A stretch of DNA of 64,000 nt from Haberlea rhodopensis (taxonomy: Eukaryota; Streptophyta; Magnoliopsida; Lamiales; Gesneriaceae): NCBI GenBank assembly GCA_907163345.1, contig CAJQUN010000058.1, positions 1,240,001 to 1,304,000 of the forward strand, written 5' to 3'. Position numbers and translations under genes: made by a program. The notes beneath the pieces are model-generated. The model saw only the letters and a program-made list of their open reading frames with translations. It had not been told where the DNA came from and did no database searches. This document shows, piece by piece, positions 10,909-23,159 of the stretch. Position 1 is the first letter of the stretch; each line of letters starts with the position of its first letter.

Positions 10909-11883
10909 TTGACGTTTTTAGGTCAAAGTAGGGGTTCTTTCAGCTCTGGATAGGCAGCCTACCATTGGAAGAGAAACATCATTCAAGACAATTAAAAGGA
11001 ACGCAGCTAGAGACGGGAACAACGGATCGACGCACGATTCAACATCGAGTGTTTATTAGTATTTCTGAACTTTTGTTTAGTTTTATTTTCGAATTCCAAT
11101 GTTTATAATGTTGTTAGATGTTATAAAACGTTGTTTTTCCGTTAATATGCTAGGCTAAGTTTGTTATCGAGACAAGAGGATCTTGTGTATGAACCCACAG
11201 TTATAATTCTAGTTGTTGATTGAGTTTTTGTTATTTTTGAGTTTATGTTATGCTTTTAATGCTTTTAAAGGATTAGACTCTTTGAATGTTGTTAGTTTGC
11301 AATTGAGATCGAGATATGATATTGTAAGACGGAACAAATAACATAAACCGTGGATTTCAGACCGAGATCGAGAGATGACGTCAAATACACGATTGATAGC
11401 TATAGATATCTAGTAATCGAAAGCTAAGGGTTTTCATAGAACGTATGAAACATTGAATTGTTAAATAAGTGAACGAGAGTTACTTACTGCAATTCAGTGT
11501 TAGGTTTAATATAGCTTGAGAGAGTATATTGGATATAACCGGAAAACTTGTCACCTTAGATTCATTAATTTTAATTAGAACTAGTAGGTAAATTGTGGTG
11601 GATTACTCAAGTGAACCGAAGTCTCGATATTTATCTCTACTGTTTAATATCTTAATTCTTTGTGGTGTGGTTGAATATTGGAGTTGAGTAAAGTAGTTAA
11701 CCTTTCAACCAATTTCGTAGGTTAAATATAGAACGCTAGTTAAATTTGGTAATTACTGCTAGTCCCTGTGGGTACGACAATCCTTACTTTTAGACCATTA
11801 TACTAAAACTTGTCACCGTGCACATGCGGTAGAGAATCGCTACACTGAGAAATAATTGTTTAAAATAAAAGCGATCAAGTTTT

Positions 11884-11901
11884 TGGCGCCGTAGCCGGGG
11901 A
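11884..11901 (+). other. Athila primer-binding site
   Basis: TGGCGCCGTAGCCGGGGA, six bases inside the 5' LTR. Plant Athila/Tat elements usually have TGGCGCCGTTGCCGGGG, complementary to aspartate tRNA; here one T is replaced by A. Confidence 0.75.
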
Positions 11902-12044
11902 CTAGTTTAAGTAATATCATAGGAGATTAGTTGACTATAATTTAGCCATATTTCTTTTATATTTACTTTTATTATGGGTTACACGATTTCACTACAGTTG
12001 TTCCTTCGTTGTGTTGAATTTTGCAGGGAGTTGTCTTTGTAGTG

Positions 12045-13273
12045 ATGCTACGAAGTGACAGACCTATATTAGAGCCACTTGACTTAGAGATTGAACGAAC
12101 TTGCAGAAGACTTCGTAAAGAAACTAGAGAGATGGTCGAGAATAATCGAGGGAATGGTGGACAACACAACGATGAAGTGCCAATTATAAGATCTATGATG
12201 GACTATGCACAACCAACTTTTCAAGGCACCATGTCTAGCATCACTAGACTAAGGGTTCAGGCTAATAACTTTGAAATCAAGCCTGCCATAATTCAAATGA
12301 TTCAACATTCTGTGCAATTTGGAGGATCGCCTACTGATGATCCTAATGCTCATATCTCCAACTTTTTGGAGATATGCGACACGTTCAAGCACAATGGCGC
12401 CACTGTCGACGCCATCAGGTTACGACTCTTTCCCTTTTCTTTAATGATAAAGCTAAGAGCTGGTTGAATTCATTGCCTGCAAAGTCGATCACTACTTGGT
12501 AGGGGATGGCTCAAGCCTTCCTATCAAAATACTTCCCTCCTTCCAAGACAGCTAAGATGCGCAATGATATCACCACATTCATGCAACATGATCCGGAGAC
12601 ACTGTATGAAGCTTGGGAGCGCTTCAAGGATCTACTTCGAAGATGCCCACATCATGGCCTTCCGATTTGGCTTCAGGTACAAACATTTTACAATGGTTTA
12701 TTTGCTGCTAATAGATCCTTGATTGATGCAGCGGCAGGAGGTACCATTATGAGAAAGTCACCTGAGGAAGCTTACACACTCTTGGAAGAAATGGCATCCA
12801 ACAGTTACCAGTGGCAGTCCGAAAGGAATGTGCTCAAAAGACCGATTGGGGTGCATCAAGTTGATGAGGTAACATCGATACAAGCTCAGTTGGAGGCGTT
12901 AAATAAGAAAATGGATAGCTTGAGCATGACAGCGATGCAAGCTCAAGTGGTCATATGTGATTTATGTGGAGGCAACCATCAGAGCACGGAATGCCAAGCA
13001 GGTAATCCTTTTGTGCAATCTACTGAAAATGCTAACTTTGTAGGAAACAGGCCACAACAGGGTAACTCTTACGCCAACAACTATAACCAACCGTGGAGGA
13101 ATCATCCAAACTTCTCTTGGTCTAACCAAAAGAATGTTTTGAATCCACAACCTCCACCGGGTTATCCATCAAAGCCGAGTATGGAAGAGTTGCTGACCAA
13201 GTTTATTACATCAACGGAGAATAGAATGCAGAACCAGGATGCATCAATAAAGAACTTGGAGACTCAATTGGGA
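12045..13273 (+). pseudogene. Athila gag (broken)
   Basis: The frame opens at ATG 12045 and encodes the Athila gag: ITRLRVQANNFEIKPAIIQM, then the capsid-like retrotransposon gag region with FLEICDTFKHNGATVDAIRL, YFPPSKTAKMRNDITTF and EAWERFKDLLRRCPHHGLP. A cysteine-histidine motif CDLCGGNHQSTEC follows at about 12956-12993, the nucleic-acid-binding knuckle. Lesions are a frameshift near 12440, an in-frame TAG at 12500-12502, and a TAG at 13274-13276 within a QLG-stop-LAN context that looks like a CAG-to-TAG change. The product would form the virus-like particle shell; it is not made intact. Confidence 0.85.
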
Positions 13274-13276
13274 TAG

Positions 13277-14740
13277 TTGGCGAATATTTTGTCAGTAAGA
13301 ATGCAAGGAACCTTGCCTAGTGATACCGAGAAAAATCCGAAGGAGCAAGTAAAGGCTATATCATTGAGAAGTGGTAAGCAAACCGGATCACCTATTGAGG
13401 AGAAAGAGGAAGCTGAGGACGTACAAATAGAGGAAAGTGAACAGACTGAAGAAGACGTTGAAGAGAAAGGTAAGTATTCTATCAAGACACCCATCACACC
13501 ACCAATGCAGGTACAAATCCCACCTCATTTTCCCGCTGCATTAAAAAGAGCTAAGGTAGACGCAAGTTTTGCCAAATTTCTTGAAATTTTTAAGAAATTA
13601 CATATCAATATACCATTTGCTGATGCTTTACTTCAAATGCCTAGTTATAGTAAGTTTTTGAAGGAAATTTTATCAAATAAGCGGAAATTAGGAGAGCATG
13701 AGACGGTAAGTTTAACAGAGGAGTGTTCAGCGATTGTGCAAAACAAATTGCCTCCTAAGTTAAAAGATCCAGGGAGTTTCTCTATACCCTGCACCATTGG
13801 CTCTATTTCATTTACTAAATCTTTGTGTGATTTGGGTGCGAGTATTAATTTACTGCCACTGTCAATTTTCAGGAAGTTGGGATTAGGCGAGCCTAAACCC
13901 ACTACAGTGTCACTTCAACTGGCGGATAGATCTATCACCTACCCTCGAGGACTCATCGAGGATGTACTTGTCAAAGTGGATAAATTCATTTTCCCGGTGG
14001 ATTTTCTTGTGTTAGATATGGAAGAAGATGCTGAAATGCCCTTGATCTTGGGAAGACCATTCTTAGCCACTGGCAAAGCACACATAGATGTGCATCAAGG
14101 GAAGTTGATCCTCCGTGTAGGGGAGGATCAAGTTACTTTTAATGTTTTTAAGGCTATGAAACACCCACATGACGAGCATATGTGTTTTAGTATTGACCAT
14201 GTTGATGTGTTATCTGACATGGTATTTCGAACAGAATGCGAAGACGCAGTGGAAGCTTATATCACTAATGATGAGGACATGCTTGAGGATGAAGAAGAAC
14301 AAGAGATTGTTGCTCAGATGCGAGCTAACCCTCCTTACATTAGACGTCAAAGCAATAATTTAGGAGAGTTGGGAGAAAAGGAGATCAAGCCACAGAAATC
14401 TTCAATTGAAGAACCACCCAATCTTGAACTCAAGACCCTACCAACTCACCTCAAGTATGTTTATTTGGGTAATAATAATTCGCTACCAGTAATTGTGTCT
14501 TCATCTCTGACAGGTATTGACGAGGAGAAGCTCCTTAGGATTTTGAGGGAGCACAAGCAAACCTTTGCATGGAAAGTGGCGGACATAAAAGGAATAAGCC
14601 CATCGATGTGCATGCATAAAATTTTGATGGAAGACACTTACAAGCCGTTGGTGCAACCACAACGCCGTTTGAATCCAAAGATGCAAGAAGTAGTCAAGGC
14701 GGAAGTGATTAAGCTACTCGATGCAGGTATTTCTATCCTA
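13277..14740 (+). pseudogene. Athila protease region and start of reverse transcriptase (broken)
   Basis: The frame continues gag-pol after the stop at 13274. An acidic linker precedes PPHFPAALKRAK and an aspartic-protease region with CDLGASINLLPLSIFRKLGL, where the usual D-[ST]-G active site reads DLG, and LILGRPFLATGKAHID downstream, as in Athila proteases. The N-terminal part of the reverse transcriptase follows (FAWKVADIKGISPSMCMHKI, then QRRLNPKMQEVVKAEVIKLL). A frameshift near 14730 breaks the link to the polymerase core. Confidence 0.8.
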
Positions 14741-15960
14741 TCTCAGATAGTGCATGGGTAAGTCCGGTGCAATGTGTACCAAAGAAAGGAGGTATGACTG
14801 TTATTACCAATGAAAATAATGAATTAATACCTACTAGAACAGTCACTGGTTGGAGAGTCTGTATTGACTATAGAAAACTTAATGAAGCTACACGTAAGGA
14901 TCACTTCCCCCTTCCCTTCATTGATCAAATGATAGAGAGACTAGCTGGGTATGATTATTATTGCTTCCTAGATGGTTATTCGGGATATAATCAGATAGCA
15001 ATTGCACCTGAGGACCAAGAGAAGACCACCTTCACTTGTCCTTATGGTACATTTGCATTTAGGAGAATGCCATTTGGGTTATGTAATGCACCTGCTACGT
15101 TTCAAAGATGCATGATGTCGATATTCCATGACATGGTAGGAATGTTTTTAGAAGTATTCATGGATGATTTTTCTGTGTTTGGAAATTCATTTGATGCATG
15201 TCTGCATAATCTTGATCTCGTATTGACAAGGTGTGAGGAGAGCAACTTAGTACTAAACTGGGAGAAGTGTCACTTCATGGTACAAGAAGGTATAGTCTTG
15301 GGCCATAAAATATCCCAAAAGGGTATTGAAGTGGATCGAGCAAAGGTACAAGTGATACATGAATTACCTCCACCAGTATCAGTGAAGGGAATTCGCAGTT
15401 TCTTAGGCCATGCTGGGTTCTATAGACGATTTATAAAGGATTTTTCTAAAATTTCAAAACCTTATCTCATTTGTTGACTAAAGAAGCACCATTTGATTTT
15501 AATGCTGATTGCCTACAGGCATTTGAGACACTCAAGGAGAGATTGGTAACAACACCTATTTTGATAGCACCTGACTGGGATATACCATTTGAGTTGATGT
15601 GTGATGCTAGTGACACAACTGTCGGAGCAGTATTGGGACAAAGAAGGAATAAGGTATTTCATACTATTTACTATGCTAGTAGAACGTTAAATGAGGCACA
15701 ACAAAACTATGCCACCACTGATAAAGAACTTCTAGCAGTAGTATTTGCTTTCGATAAGTTTCACTCTTATCTTTGTCTATCAAAAGTAATTGTGTACACT
15801 GATCACTCGACACTTAAATATCTTCTTGCTAAAAAAGACGCTAAACCACGTTTAATCCGATGAATTCTTTTATTGCAAGAATTTGACTTATAAATTAAGG
15901 ATAAGCGGGGTGTAGAGAACGTAGTGGCGGATCATTTATCTAGGATTGATTTTGAGATTG
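14741..15960 (+). pseudogene. Athila reverse transcriptase and RNase H (broken)
   Basis: The reverse transcriptase core reads GWRVCIDYRKLNEATRKDHF, then MPFGLCNAPATFQRCM and the catalytic motif FMDD (in VFMDDFSVFG), followed by GHKISQKGIEVDRAK and IRSFLGHAGFYRRFIKDFSK. A frameshift at about 15465 leads into the RNase H region: FELMCDASDTTVGAVLGQRR, YASRTLNEAQQNYATTDKEL and VYTDHSTLKYLLAKKDAKPR. In-frame stops follow near 15861 and 15890 before VVADHLSRI. The enzyme would copy element RNA into DNA; this copy cannot. Confidence 0.88.
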
Positions 15961-15976
15961 ATAAAAATGAAATGAA

Positions 15977-17315
15977 GTGGAAGAAATCAACGAAAAATTC
16001 CCCGATGAACAGCTCTTTCAAGTTCTTGCCCTACCTTGGTATGCCGATTTTGCAAACTATTTGGTTAACGGTATCCTCCCACAAATGACTTTTTATCAAA
16101 AGAAGAAATTCTTATCTGATGTTAAACATTACATGTGGGAGGAAGCATTGTTGTTCAAAGTTTGTGCAGACAACATGATCAGGAGGTGTGTTCCAAAGGA
16201 GGAGATGCCATCTATATTGAGCCATTGTCATGATCGCGAGGTAGGGGGACACATGGGTCCAACCAAAACTGCTGCAAAGGTACTGGAATCTGGATTTTAT
16301 TGGCCTACATTATTTAAAGATGCATACAAGTATGTTTCAGCTTGTGATAGATGTCAACAAACTGGTAACATTTCTAGGCGACAGGAGATGCCTTTGAACA
16401 ATATTCTTGAATGTGAATTGTTCGATGTTTGGGGCATCGACTTTATGGGACCATTTCCAGTTTCATGTTCACACTACTATATACTAGTTACGGTCGATTA
16501 TGTGTCAAAGTGGGTTGAGGCTGCAGCTTCTCGCACTAATGATGCTAGAGTGGTGGTGCAGGTTTTGAAAAAAACATATTTTTACTCGATTTGGCACCCC
16601 TCGGGCAATCATTAGTGACGGTGGGTCACATTTTTGCAACAAACTTTTTGACAAACTCTTAAGCAAATATGAAGTCACCCACAAAGTTGCAACACCTTAC
16701 CATCCACAAACTTGTGGGCAAGTGGAAGTGTCGAATAGGGAAGTAAAACACATTTTAGAAAAAAACTGTCAATACTTCTCGAAAAGACTGGTCCTTACGA
16801 TTAGATGATGCTTTATGGGCATATAGAACTGCATATAAACCACCTATTGGCACCACACCATACAGGTTGGTTTTTGGAAAAACATGTCATCTTCTGGTTG
16901 AACTGGAAGATAAAGCATATTGGGCAATAAAGAATCTAAACTTAGACTTAACTGCTGCAGGTGATCACCGTCTCCTCCAAGTGAACGAAATGGAAGAGTT
17001 TCGGAACCAATCATACGAGAATTCCAAGATCTACAAAGAAAAGACAAAAAAATGGCATGACGCAAGGATAGTCAACGTGATTTCAAGGAAGAAGATATGG
17101 TGTTATTATTTAACTCCAAATTACGGCTGTTTCCAGGCAAGCTTAAATCTCGTTGGTCCGGACCATTCCGTATTTCCAAGGTGTTTCCCTCGGGTGCAAT
17201 CGAGCTCTATGATCCAACCAAGGGAACGTTAACAGTGAATGCACAGCGATTGAAGCACTACCACGGGCATGGTTTCAGTATACCGGAGTGCACCATTGTC
17301 CATTTTGTTGAATGA
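15977..17315 (+). pseudogene. Athila integrase (broken)
   Basis: The N-terminal zinc-binding region (HCHDREVGGHMGPTKTAAKV with CDRCQQTG) is followed by the catalytic core: WGIDFMGPFPVS, ILVTVDYVSKWVEAAAS and, in another frame, a GTPRAIISDGGSHFCN-like segment with HPQTCGQVEVSNREVK. The C-terminal part (17097-17315) encodes KLRLFPGKLKSRWSGPF and a short tail. Frameshifts near 16590, 16740 and 17090 and several stops divide it. It would have inserted element DNA into chromosomes. The frame ends about 40 bp before the hAT derivative at 17354. Confidence 0.85.
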
Positions 17316-17353
17316 AGCGACAGACGCCAGAAGTCCATCTTGGGACTATAAAT

Positions 17354-18086
17354 TAGGGGTGTGCATCGGGTTCGGGTATTCGGGTCCCGACCCGACCCGA
17401 TCGGGTTTTTCCCGATCGGGACGGGATATTCGGGTTTATCGGGTTAATCGGGTAATACCCGATCGGGACAATCGGGTTTCGGGACGGGATTCGGGTAGAG
17501 GTTTGTGAAAAATCGGGTTTCGGGTCGGGTACCCGAAACCCGATTATTTAAAAGTCCCAATTTTTTTTGTTCGTTCTTTCCCACTGATCCAATTTGTCCA
17601 TTCATTAGCTATAATATATTAGCTTTAATATATTGTATAGTTTTAAATTTTTTTGCTATATGAGTATTTTTACAAAAATGGTTTCTGGATTTTTTTTTTA
17701 AAATTCTAGAATTTAATAGTGTGGAATGACTGGTAACCGTTACATTTATCGGTATACAGTCCGCGAGCATACATACGCAAATTACGGGTGATGCAGTACT
17801 AATTTAGCTAATTTTTATTTTAATTACATTAGAGTTAGTATTTTAAAATACTAATCATATTATGGAGGTGAAATAGGAAACCTCAACCATTTTTTTACAA
17901 AAACAATCGGGTTTTCGGGTACCCGAATTCGGGTATCGGGTACCCGATTCGGGTACCCGAAACCCGATTTCTCGGGTACCCGACTAATTCGGGTTCGGGA
18001 TCGGGTATTAATTTCACATCCCGAATCCCGAATACCCGAACCCGATTGTCCCGATTACCCGAAACCCGACCCGATTCCCACCCCTA
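17354..18086 (+). mobile_element. hAT-type MITE of the CGGGTA family inside Athila
   Basis: A 733-bp element starting TAGGGGTGTGCATCGGGTTC and ending GATTCCCACCCCTA, with a perfect 8-bp duplication CTATAAAT at 17346-17353 and 18087-18094. Its ends are rich in CGGGTACCCG motifs around an AT-rich, non-coding core. It is the same family as 8555-8995 and the hAT transposon at 218-5999. It landed between the integrase end and the 3' ORF of the host element. Confidence 0.92.
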
Positions 18087-18236
18087 CTATAAATCAAGAA
18101 CTAATTTTTCTTCTTCCTCCTTCGTTTTTGAATTTAGTAAATAGTTTCATGATTTTGGTTTGGATTTTAACTCTTTAAATTTTCTTCTTTGTAGGAAATA
18201 GCTTGCTAAAAAAAAAAAAAAAAATTGTACTGGAGG

Positions 18237-18475
18237 CAGGCGATCGATCGCCTCGTTAAGCAAAAATCGACAATCGCTACTGGAGTCAGGCGATCGATCG
18301 CATCATATGAGGCGATCGATCGCCTTGAACATAAAATTTTTACAAAAGCCACTGGAGGTAGGCGATCGATCGCTTAAAATTAGGCGATCGATCGCCTCAG
18401 CACGAAATTCTTGCAATTGGCTACTGGACATAGGCGATCGATCGCATCATATGAGGAGATCGATCGCCTGTCGTG
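18237..18475. promoter_or_regulatory. Internal array of paired GATCGATC palindromes in Athila
   Basis: Seven clear copies. Cores start at 18242, then in pairs at 18292/18314, 18364/18386 and 18436/18458, each 22 bp apart. The pairs repeat every 72 bp, and CTACTGG precedes several of them. Pair spacers (CATCATATGAG-like or TTAAAATTAG) differ. It lies between pol and the 3' ORF, outside the LTR. Confidence 0.75.
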
Positions 18476-19000
18476 ATTTTTTGTTTTTAAAAAGACCAGA
18501 TTCATTCACTCTGCACCAATCCACCAACTATCATCTTCTCAAATCCCTAATTCCCTCATCCCTAATTTCCCAACTCCCCAATTTCCTTCCAAATCTCCTC
18601 TCAAATCTTCATACAAGAGCAAATTCCTTTCCTCTCCACTACAATTAGCTAAGTTGTGCAAATTTCTTCTACAGATTACAAGCTCGGTTGGACATTCAAG
18701 CACAAAGTGGAGATTACTCCAAGCCAAGGACCACACACCATCCAAATTGCGAAATTTAGAGGTAAATTGGCTTGAGATTTCAGGGTATTACTTAATTGCT
18801 AAATATTTGGGGAATGTTGGCAAGGATTTAATTTCTTTGTTGGGAGGAAAGTTAATTTTTGATGTTGGTATAAGAAGCTTGCTATTATTGATGTTGTTGA
18901 GGCTTGGTGGTGCTAAGTGAATTCTTGAAAGTGGTGTGAGACAAGTGGACATTGTTGGAACTTATTGAGGAGTGCTTGTCGTTTTCATACATATCATATC

Positions 19001-20202
19001 ATGGCACCTAGAAAGAAGCCAAGATGAGGGGCTTCCTCTTCATCCTCCACACCGACTTATGACACAACCCGTTTTGCTAACCATGCCGCATCTGAATTCT
19101 ATGAAAAATGGCATGTTAGGCCCTTGGTCAGGGAGAGGGGAATGGACATGGACACACCAGATTCGGCCATCCTCCGAGAGGTTGAACGCCGTTGGTGGTT
19201 GCGATTTGTGACACCTCCTTGCCATGCAGTCATTCCCGTAGTCAAGGAATTCTATGCAAACTTTAAGGTTGCAGTAAACTGACGGTATCTGACTATTCGG
19301 CGGCAGAAGTTTCTTTTTGATAGCGACCAAATCAATCGCATATATGAGATGCCGAATATTGGAGACGATGAATACTCTGCTTATTTGCATCACCACCTTG
19401 ACTACAATGAAGTGATTGAGACCATATGCGGGGAAGGGGCGGAATGGATTCTGAATTCGGAGGGGCAGATCAGACATTGTAAGAAGACTCAGTTGACACC
19501 AGAGGCAGACATCTGGTTTACCTTTATTTCTCATCGAGTCCTTCCATCTACTCACACTGTCGTGGTTACCAAGGAGAGAGCAGTGTTGGTTTTCGCTATC
19601 ATGACACGCCGCTCGGTGGATATTGGGAGCATCATATACTCCTCGATGAAATTGGTGGTGGAAGGCTCTACCACGATTGGTCTACCCTTTCCGTCTTTAG
19701 TCACTGAGCTGTGCCGCCGGAACAAGTACCTTGGGAGTCTCATGAGGAGACAAGTGTGCCATTCATCCCTCTTCGCCTTCCTCGACCGCCGCCGGAGCCC
19801 GAGTCAGAACCAGGGCCATCACAAGTGGCCGAGCAGCCCGAGTCATCGAGCCGACCTGGTCCACGTCGCTATTCTACAATAGCCAACCCAACCACCAATG
19901 CTCAACGGTTCCAATCTCTCGAGGAGGAGTTGATGGCTATGAATTTTTGACAAAGATTAATGCAGGGCAAGAATAGGCGACTTCGGCGCAACCAAGAGGA
20001 GATTTTACAGAATCAGGACGACTTTGGCACAGAAATGAGAGAGTTCCTGCGGTTCTCCTATGATTGGCATACAGTCGCGGCTCAAGCTCACCCCCACTTG
20101 GTTTTCCCCACGCCACCCACTCTCCAGCCATACCCGCCACCCACCGATGACGATGATGATGATGATGGCGATGCCGATGCGGATGAGGGTGACGACCACT
20201 GA
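19001..20202 (+). pseudogene. Athila 3' ORF, putative plant transposon protein domain (broken)
   Basis: An ATG at 19001 opens MAPRKKPR followed by an in-frame TGA at 19025. The frame continues as ASEFYEKWHVRPLVRERE, then RRWWLRFVTPPCHAVIPVV and EFYANFKVAVN, stops at 19280, and resumes with RQKFLFDSDQINRIYEMP. This resembles the domain found in the ORF downstream of pol in many Athila elements (sometimes called env-like, though its role is not established). A frameshift near 19710 leads to a proline-rich and then aspartate-rich tail (PPPTDDDDDDDGDADADEGD) ending at 20202. No membrane segment is seen. Confidence 0.65.
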
Positions 20203-21598
20203 CGGTTGACACCACAGGTATTACGTTGTCCTATTATTTATTCTTGTTCACTACATTGAGAACAATGTATTACTTAAGTTTGGGGGAGTAATTGTTGAAC
20301 TGTCATTTGATATTGTGGAGATGGGGATTGTGTTTTTGCGGATATTTGAGGTGTGCATGGTGTTGATACTGAGTCGTAATATGTTTAATTGTGCGTCTGA
20401 ACATGTCTACTGCTGTGGAATCTATGATTTTAGCTTAATATTGATGAGTCCTATGAAGAGCATGAAAAGTTGTTTTTAGTGTAATTGGATTAAAGTAGTG
20501 ACTCCATGCTATGATGATATTATTTTACTCTACTTATGACTTGAATCTTGATGATTGTAAACATGTTGTGAATATTTTGAGTTGAGTTGACATGTTGAAA
20601 ATGAGGAATAATTTGAGCACATTGAGTCATGAACTTGTTGATTACATTTAAAGTAGTGATGATATGTGTGAACTTGATGACATGTCTTGAGCATCTTAGA
20701 GTAATCATAGAACATATTTGATGATGGCACTTTGAGGCGAAATTTTTATAATTATGAACTAGACTTGGATATGATTTAGGCGATCTTTGGAACGTTTGAG
20801 CCTTTCAAGCCTACCTTGTCTACATTTATCCCTAGTGTCCAACTTTGAGCTTGATTGAATAAGAATGGAAATTAACAACCATTCAACTTTTGTTGATAAA
20901 CTCATTATACCTACCTTGTTTAGCCAAAAAAATGACAGATTTTATCTTCAACCCAAGGGAGTATGATGAATCTCATTAGATGCGCATAAATGAATAAATT
21001 TGATGAGCTTATTGAGAAAAAGAAAAGGATAGAGAAAACCTTGAAAAATAATATATATATATATATATATATATTTGAATAAATAAGACCCAAAGCGGGC
21101 AAGGCTAAAAGAAAGGAAGAGAAATCCGATATGTGCTGCATAAAAATGAACTTTACATGATATACTCTCTTCCTTGCACTGATCCTATCTTTTCTTTGTA
21201 ACCGACACCAAAAGGCCTAACATTATAAGCTTTAAAAGTCCTTTTGATCCAAGTCTAGGAATTGATTACATTAGTGGAGAAGTGCTTGAAAATTAGGTAT
21301 ATGAGATACTCGATGAAAATATTGATTGCTATTGATTAACACTGTTTTGATCTATGATGATTGTATGATACTTGGGATTGACAACAGCACACACACACAT
21401 TCCGAATTTGAAACTGTTATTTAACTTAAAGAGAAAACACTTTGTGTCCAACAATTTGAAGGATTCTTTGTTGTGGTAGTAAAAGTTCTGAGATAAACAT
21501 ATGAGCACGAAATGATCCATGTCACTTATCTGTTGTGAATTCACTGTTTTTAATTCTATTCTTGCTCGAGGACGATCAAGAGTTAAGTTTGGGGGAGT
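20203..21598 (+). other. Athila 3' untranslated region with two purine tracts
   Basis: Non-coding. The tract AAGTTTGGGGGAGT occurs at about 20276-20290 and again at about 21585-21598, directly before the 3' LTR; the second is the expected start site for plus-strand DNA synthesis. An (AT)n run lies at about 21050-21074. No gene seen. Confidence 0.7.
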
Positions 21599-23080
21599 TG
21601 ATAAGTGTCATTTTTACACTTATATTTGCATATATTTCTTGTGATTTTTATAGTGATTCTTGGAAGATGTATTGTGTTTTGTTATAATTTCAGAAATCCA
21701 GTAGAAGTGCAAGAAATACTGGAAAAACCCCATTTTATGGACTAGAAGGTGGAACTGTGACAAGACGAGGCAAGCCATGGGAAAAAAATGTGAAAAAGAC
21801 TAAAAAGATGATAAAAGCAACAGGCGATCGATCGCCTATCACAAGAGATCGATCGCCTGAAGCCAGAGAGCTGATGGAATTTTGAAGCGATAGGCGATCG
21901 ATCGCAACAAACCAAGCGATCGATCGCCTCGGGGCAGAACATATAGGCGATCGATCGCCTATCTCGAGAGACCGATCAACGAGGAGAAAAAGCTGAAGGC
22001 GATCGATCGCCACAATCGAAGAGATCGATCGCACCAGAGACCAAAACTTAAAAAATTCCTTAATTAAGTTTTTGGGCTATTTTTGGTACCAGACCTCTTG
22101 GGCTCGAAAAGGAACATATAAATTGAAGTTTTTAGGTCAAAGTGGGGGTTCTTTCAGCTCTGGATAGGCAGCCTACCATTGGAAGAGAAACATCATTCAA
22201 GACGATTAAAAGGAACGCAGCTAGAGACGGGAACAACGGATCGACGCACGATTCAACATCGAGTGTTTATTAGTATTTCTGAACTTCTGTTTAGTTTTAT
22301 TTTCGGATTCCAATGTTTATAATGTTGTTAGATGTTATAAAACGTTGTTTTTTCCGTTAATATGCTAGGCTAAGTTTGTTATCGAGACAAGGGGATCTTG
22401 TGTATGAACCCACGATTTTAATTCTAGTTGTTGATTGAGTTTTTGTTATTTTTGAGTTTATGTTATGCTTTTAATGCTTTTAAAGGATTAGCTACTCTTT
22501 GAATGTTTTTAGTTTGCAATTGAGATCGAGAGATGATATTGTAAGACGGAACAAATAACATAAACCGTGGATTTCAGACCGAGCTATAGATAACGTCAAA
22601 TACACGAGTGATAGCTATAGATATCTAGTAATCGAAAGCTAAGGGTTTTCATAGAACGTATGCAACATTGAATTGTTAAATAAGTGAACGAGAGTTACTT
22701 ACTGCAATTCAGTGTTAGGTTTAATATAGCTCAAGAGAGTATATTGGATATAACCGGAAAACTTGTCACCTTAGATGCATTAATTTTAATTAGAACTAGT
22801 AGGTAAAGTGTGGGGGATTACTCAAGTGAACCGAAGTCTCGATATTTATCTCTACTGTTTAATATCTTAATTCTTTGTGGTGTGGTTGAATATTGGAGTT
22901 GAGTAAAGTAGTTAACCTTTCAACCAATTTCGTAGGTTAAATATAGAACGCTAGTTAAATTTGGTAATTACTGCTAGTCCCTATGGGTACGACAATCCTT
23001 ACTTTCTAAAACTTGACACCGTGCACTTGCGGTAGAGAATCGCTACACTGAGAAATAATTGTTTAAAATAAAAGCGATCA
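21599..23080 (+). repeat. Athila 3' LTR
   Basis: 1482 bp, from TGATAAGTGTCATTTTTACA to AAAATAAAAGCGATCA. It repeats the 5' LTR with scattered substitutions and small deletions. The paired GATCGATC array is at 21823-22034 (first cores 21826/21847) and TATAAA at 22117-22122. Confidence 0.9.
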
Positions 23081-23159
23081 GCCACCTCTAGATTCCTGGT
23101 GCTGGTGGATCGATGAGTTAGGTCGCGACGAGGACGTCGTGTTCTAAAGGAGGGGTGAT

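Larger units (their letters stand above)
10375..11877 (+). repeat. Athila 5' LTR
   Basis: Runs from TGATAAGTGTCATTTTTACA to AAAATAAAAGCGATCA, 1503 bp. It carries the paired GATCGATC array (10608-10816), a TATAAA box at 10903-10908, and a long region shared with LTR fragments at 38433-39190 and 43532-45091. Confidence 0.9.
10375..23080 (+). mobile_element. Athila-type Ty3/gypsy retrotransposon
   Basis: A 12.7-kb element with LTRs at 10375-11877 and 21599-23080, a perfect 5-bp duplication GCCAC (10370-10374 and 23081-23085), a PBS-like TGGCGCCGTAGCCGGGG just inside the 5' LTR, domains in the order gag, protease, reverse transcriptase, RNase H, integrase, then an extra 3' ORF typical of Athila elements, and a purine tract AAGTTTGGGGGAGT before the 3' LTR. 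Every coding region has stops or frameshifts. The two LTRs differ at scattered positions and by about 20 bases in length, so it is older than the Tekay element at 49157. Confidence 0.9.
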
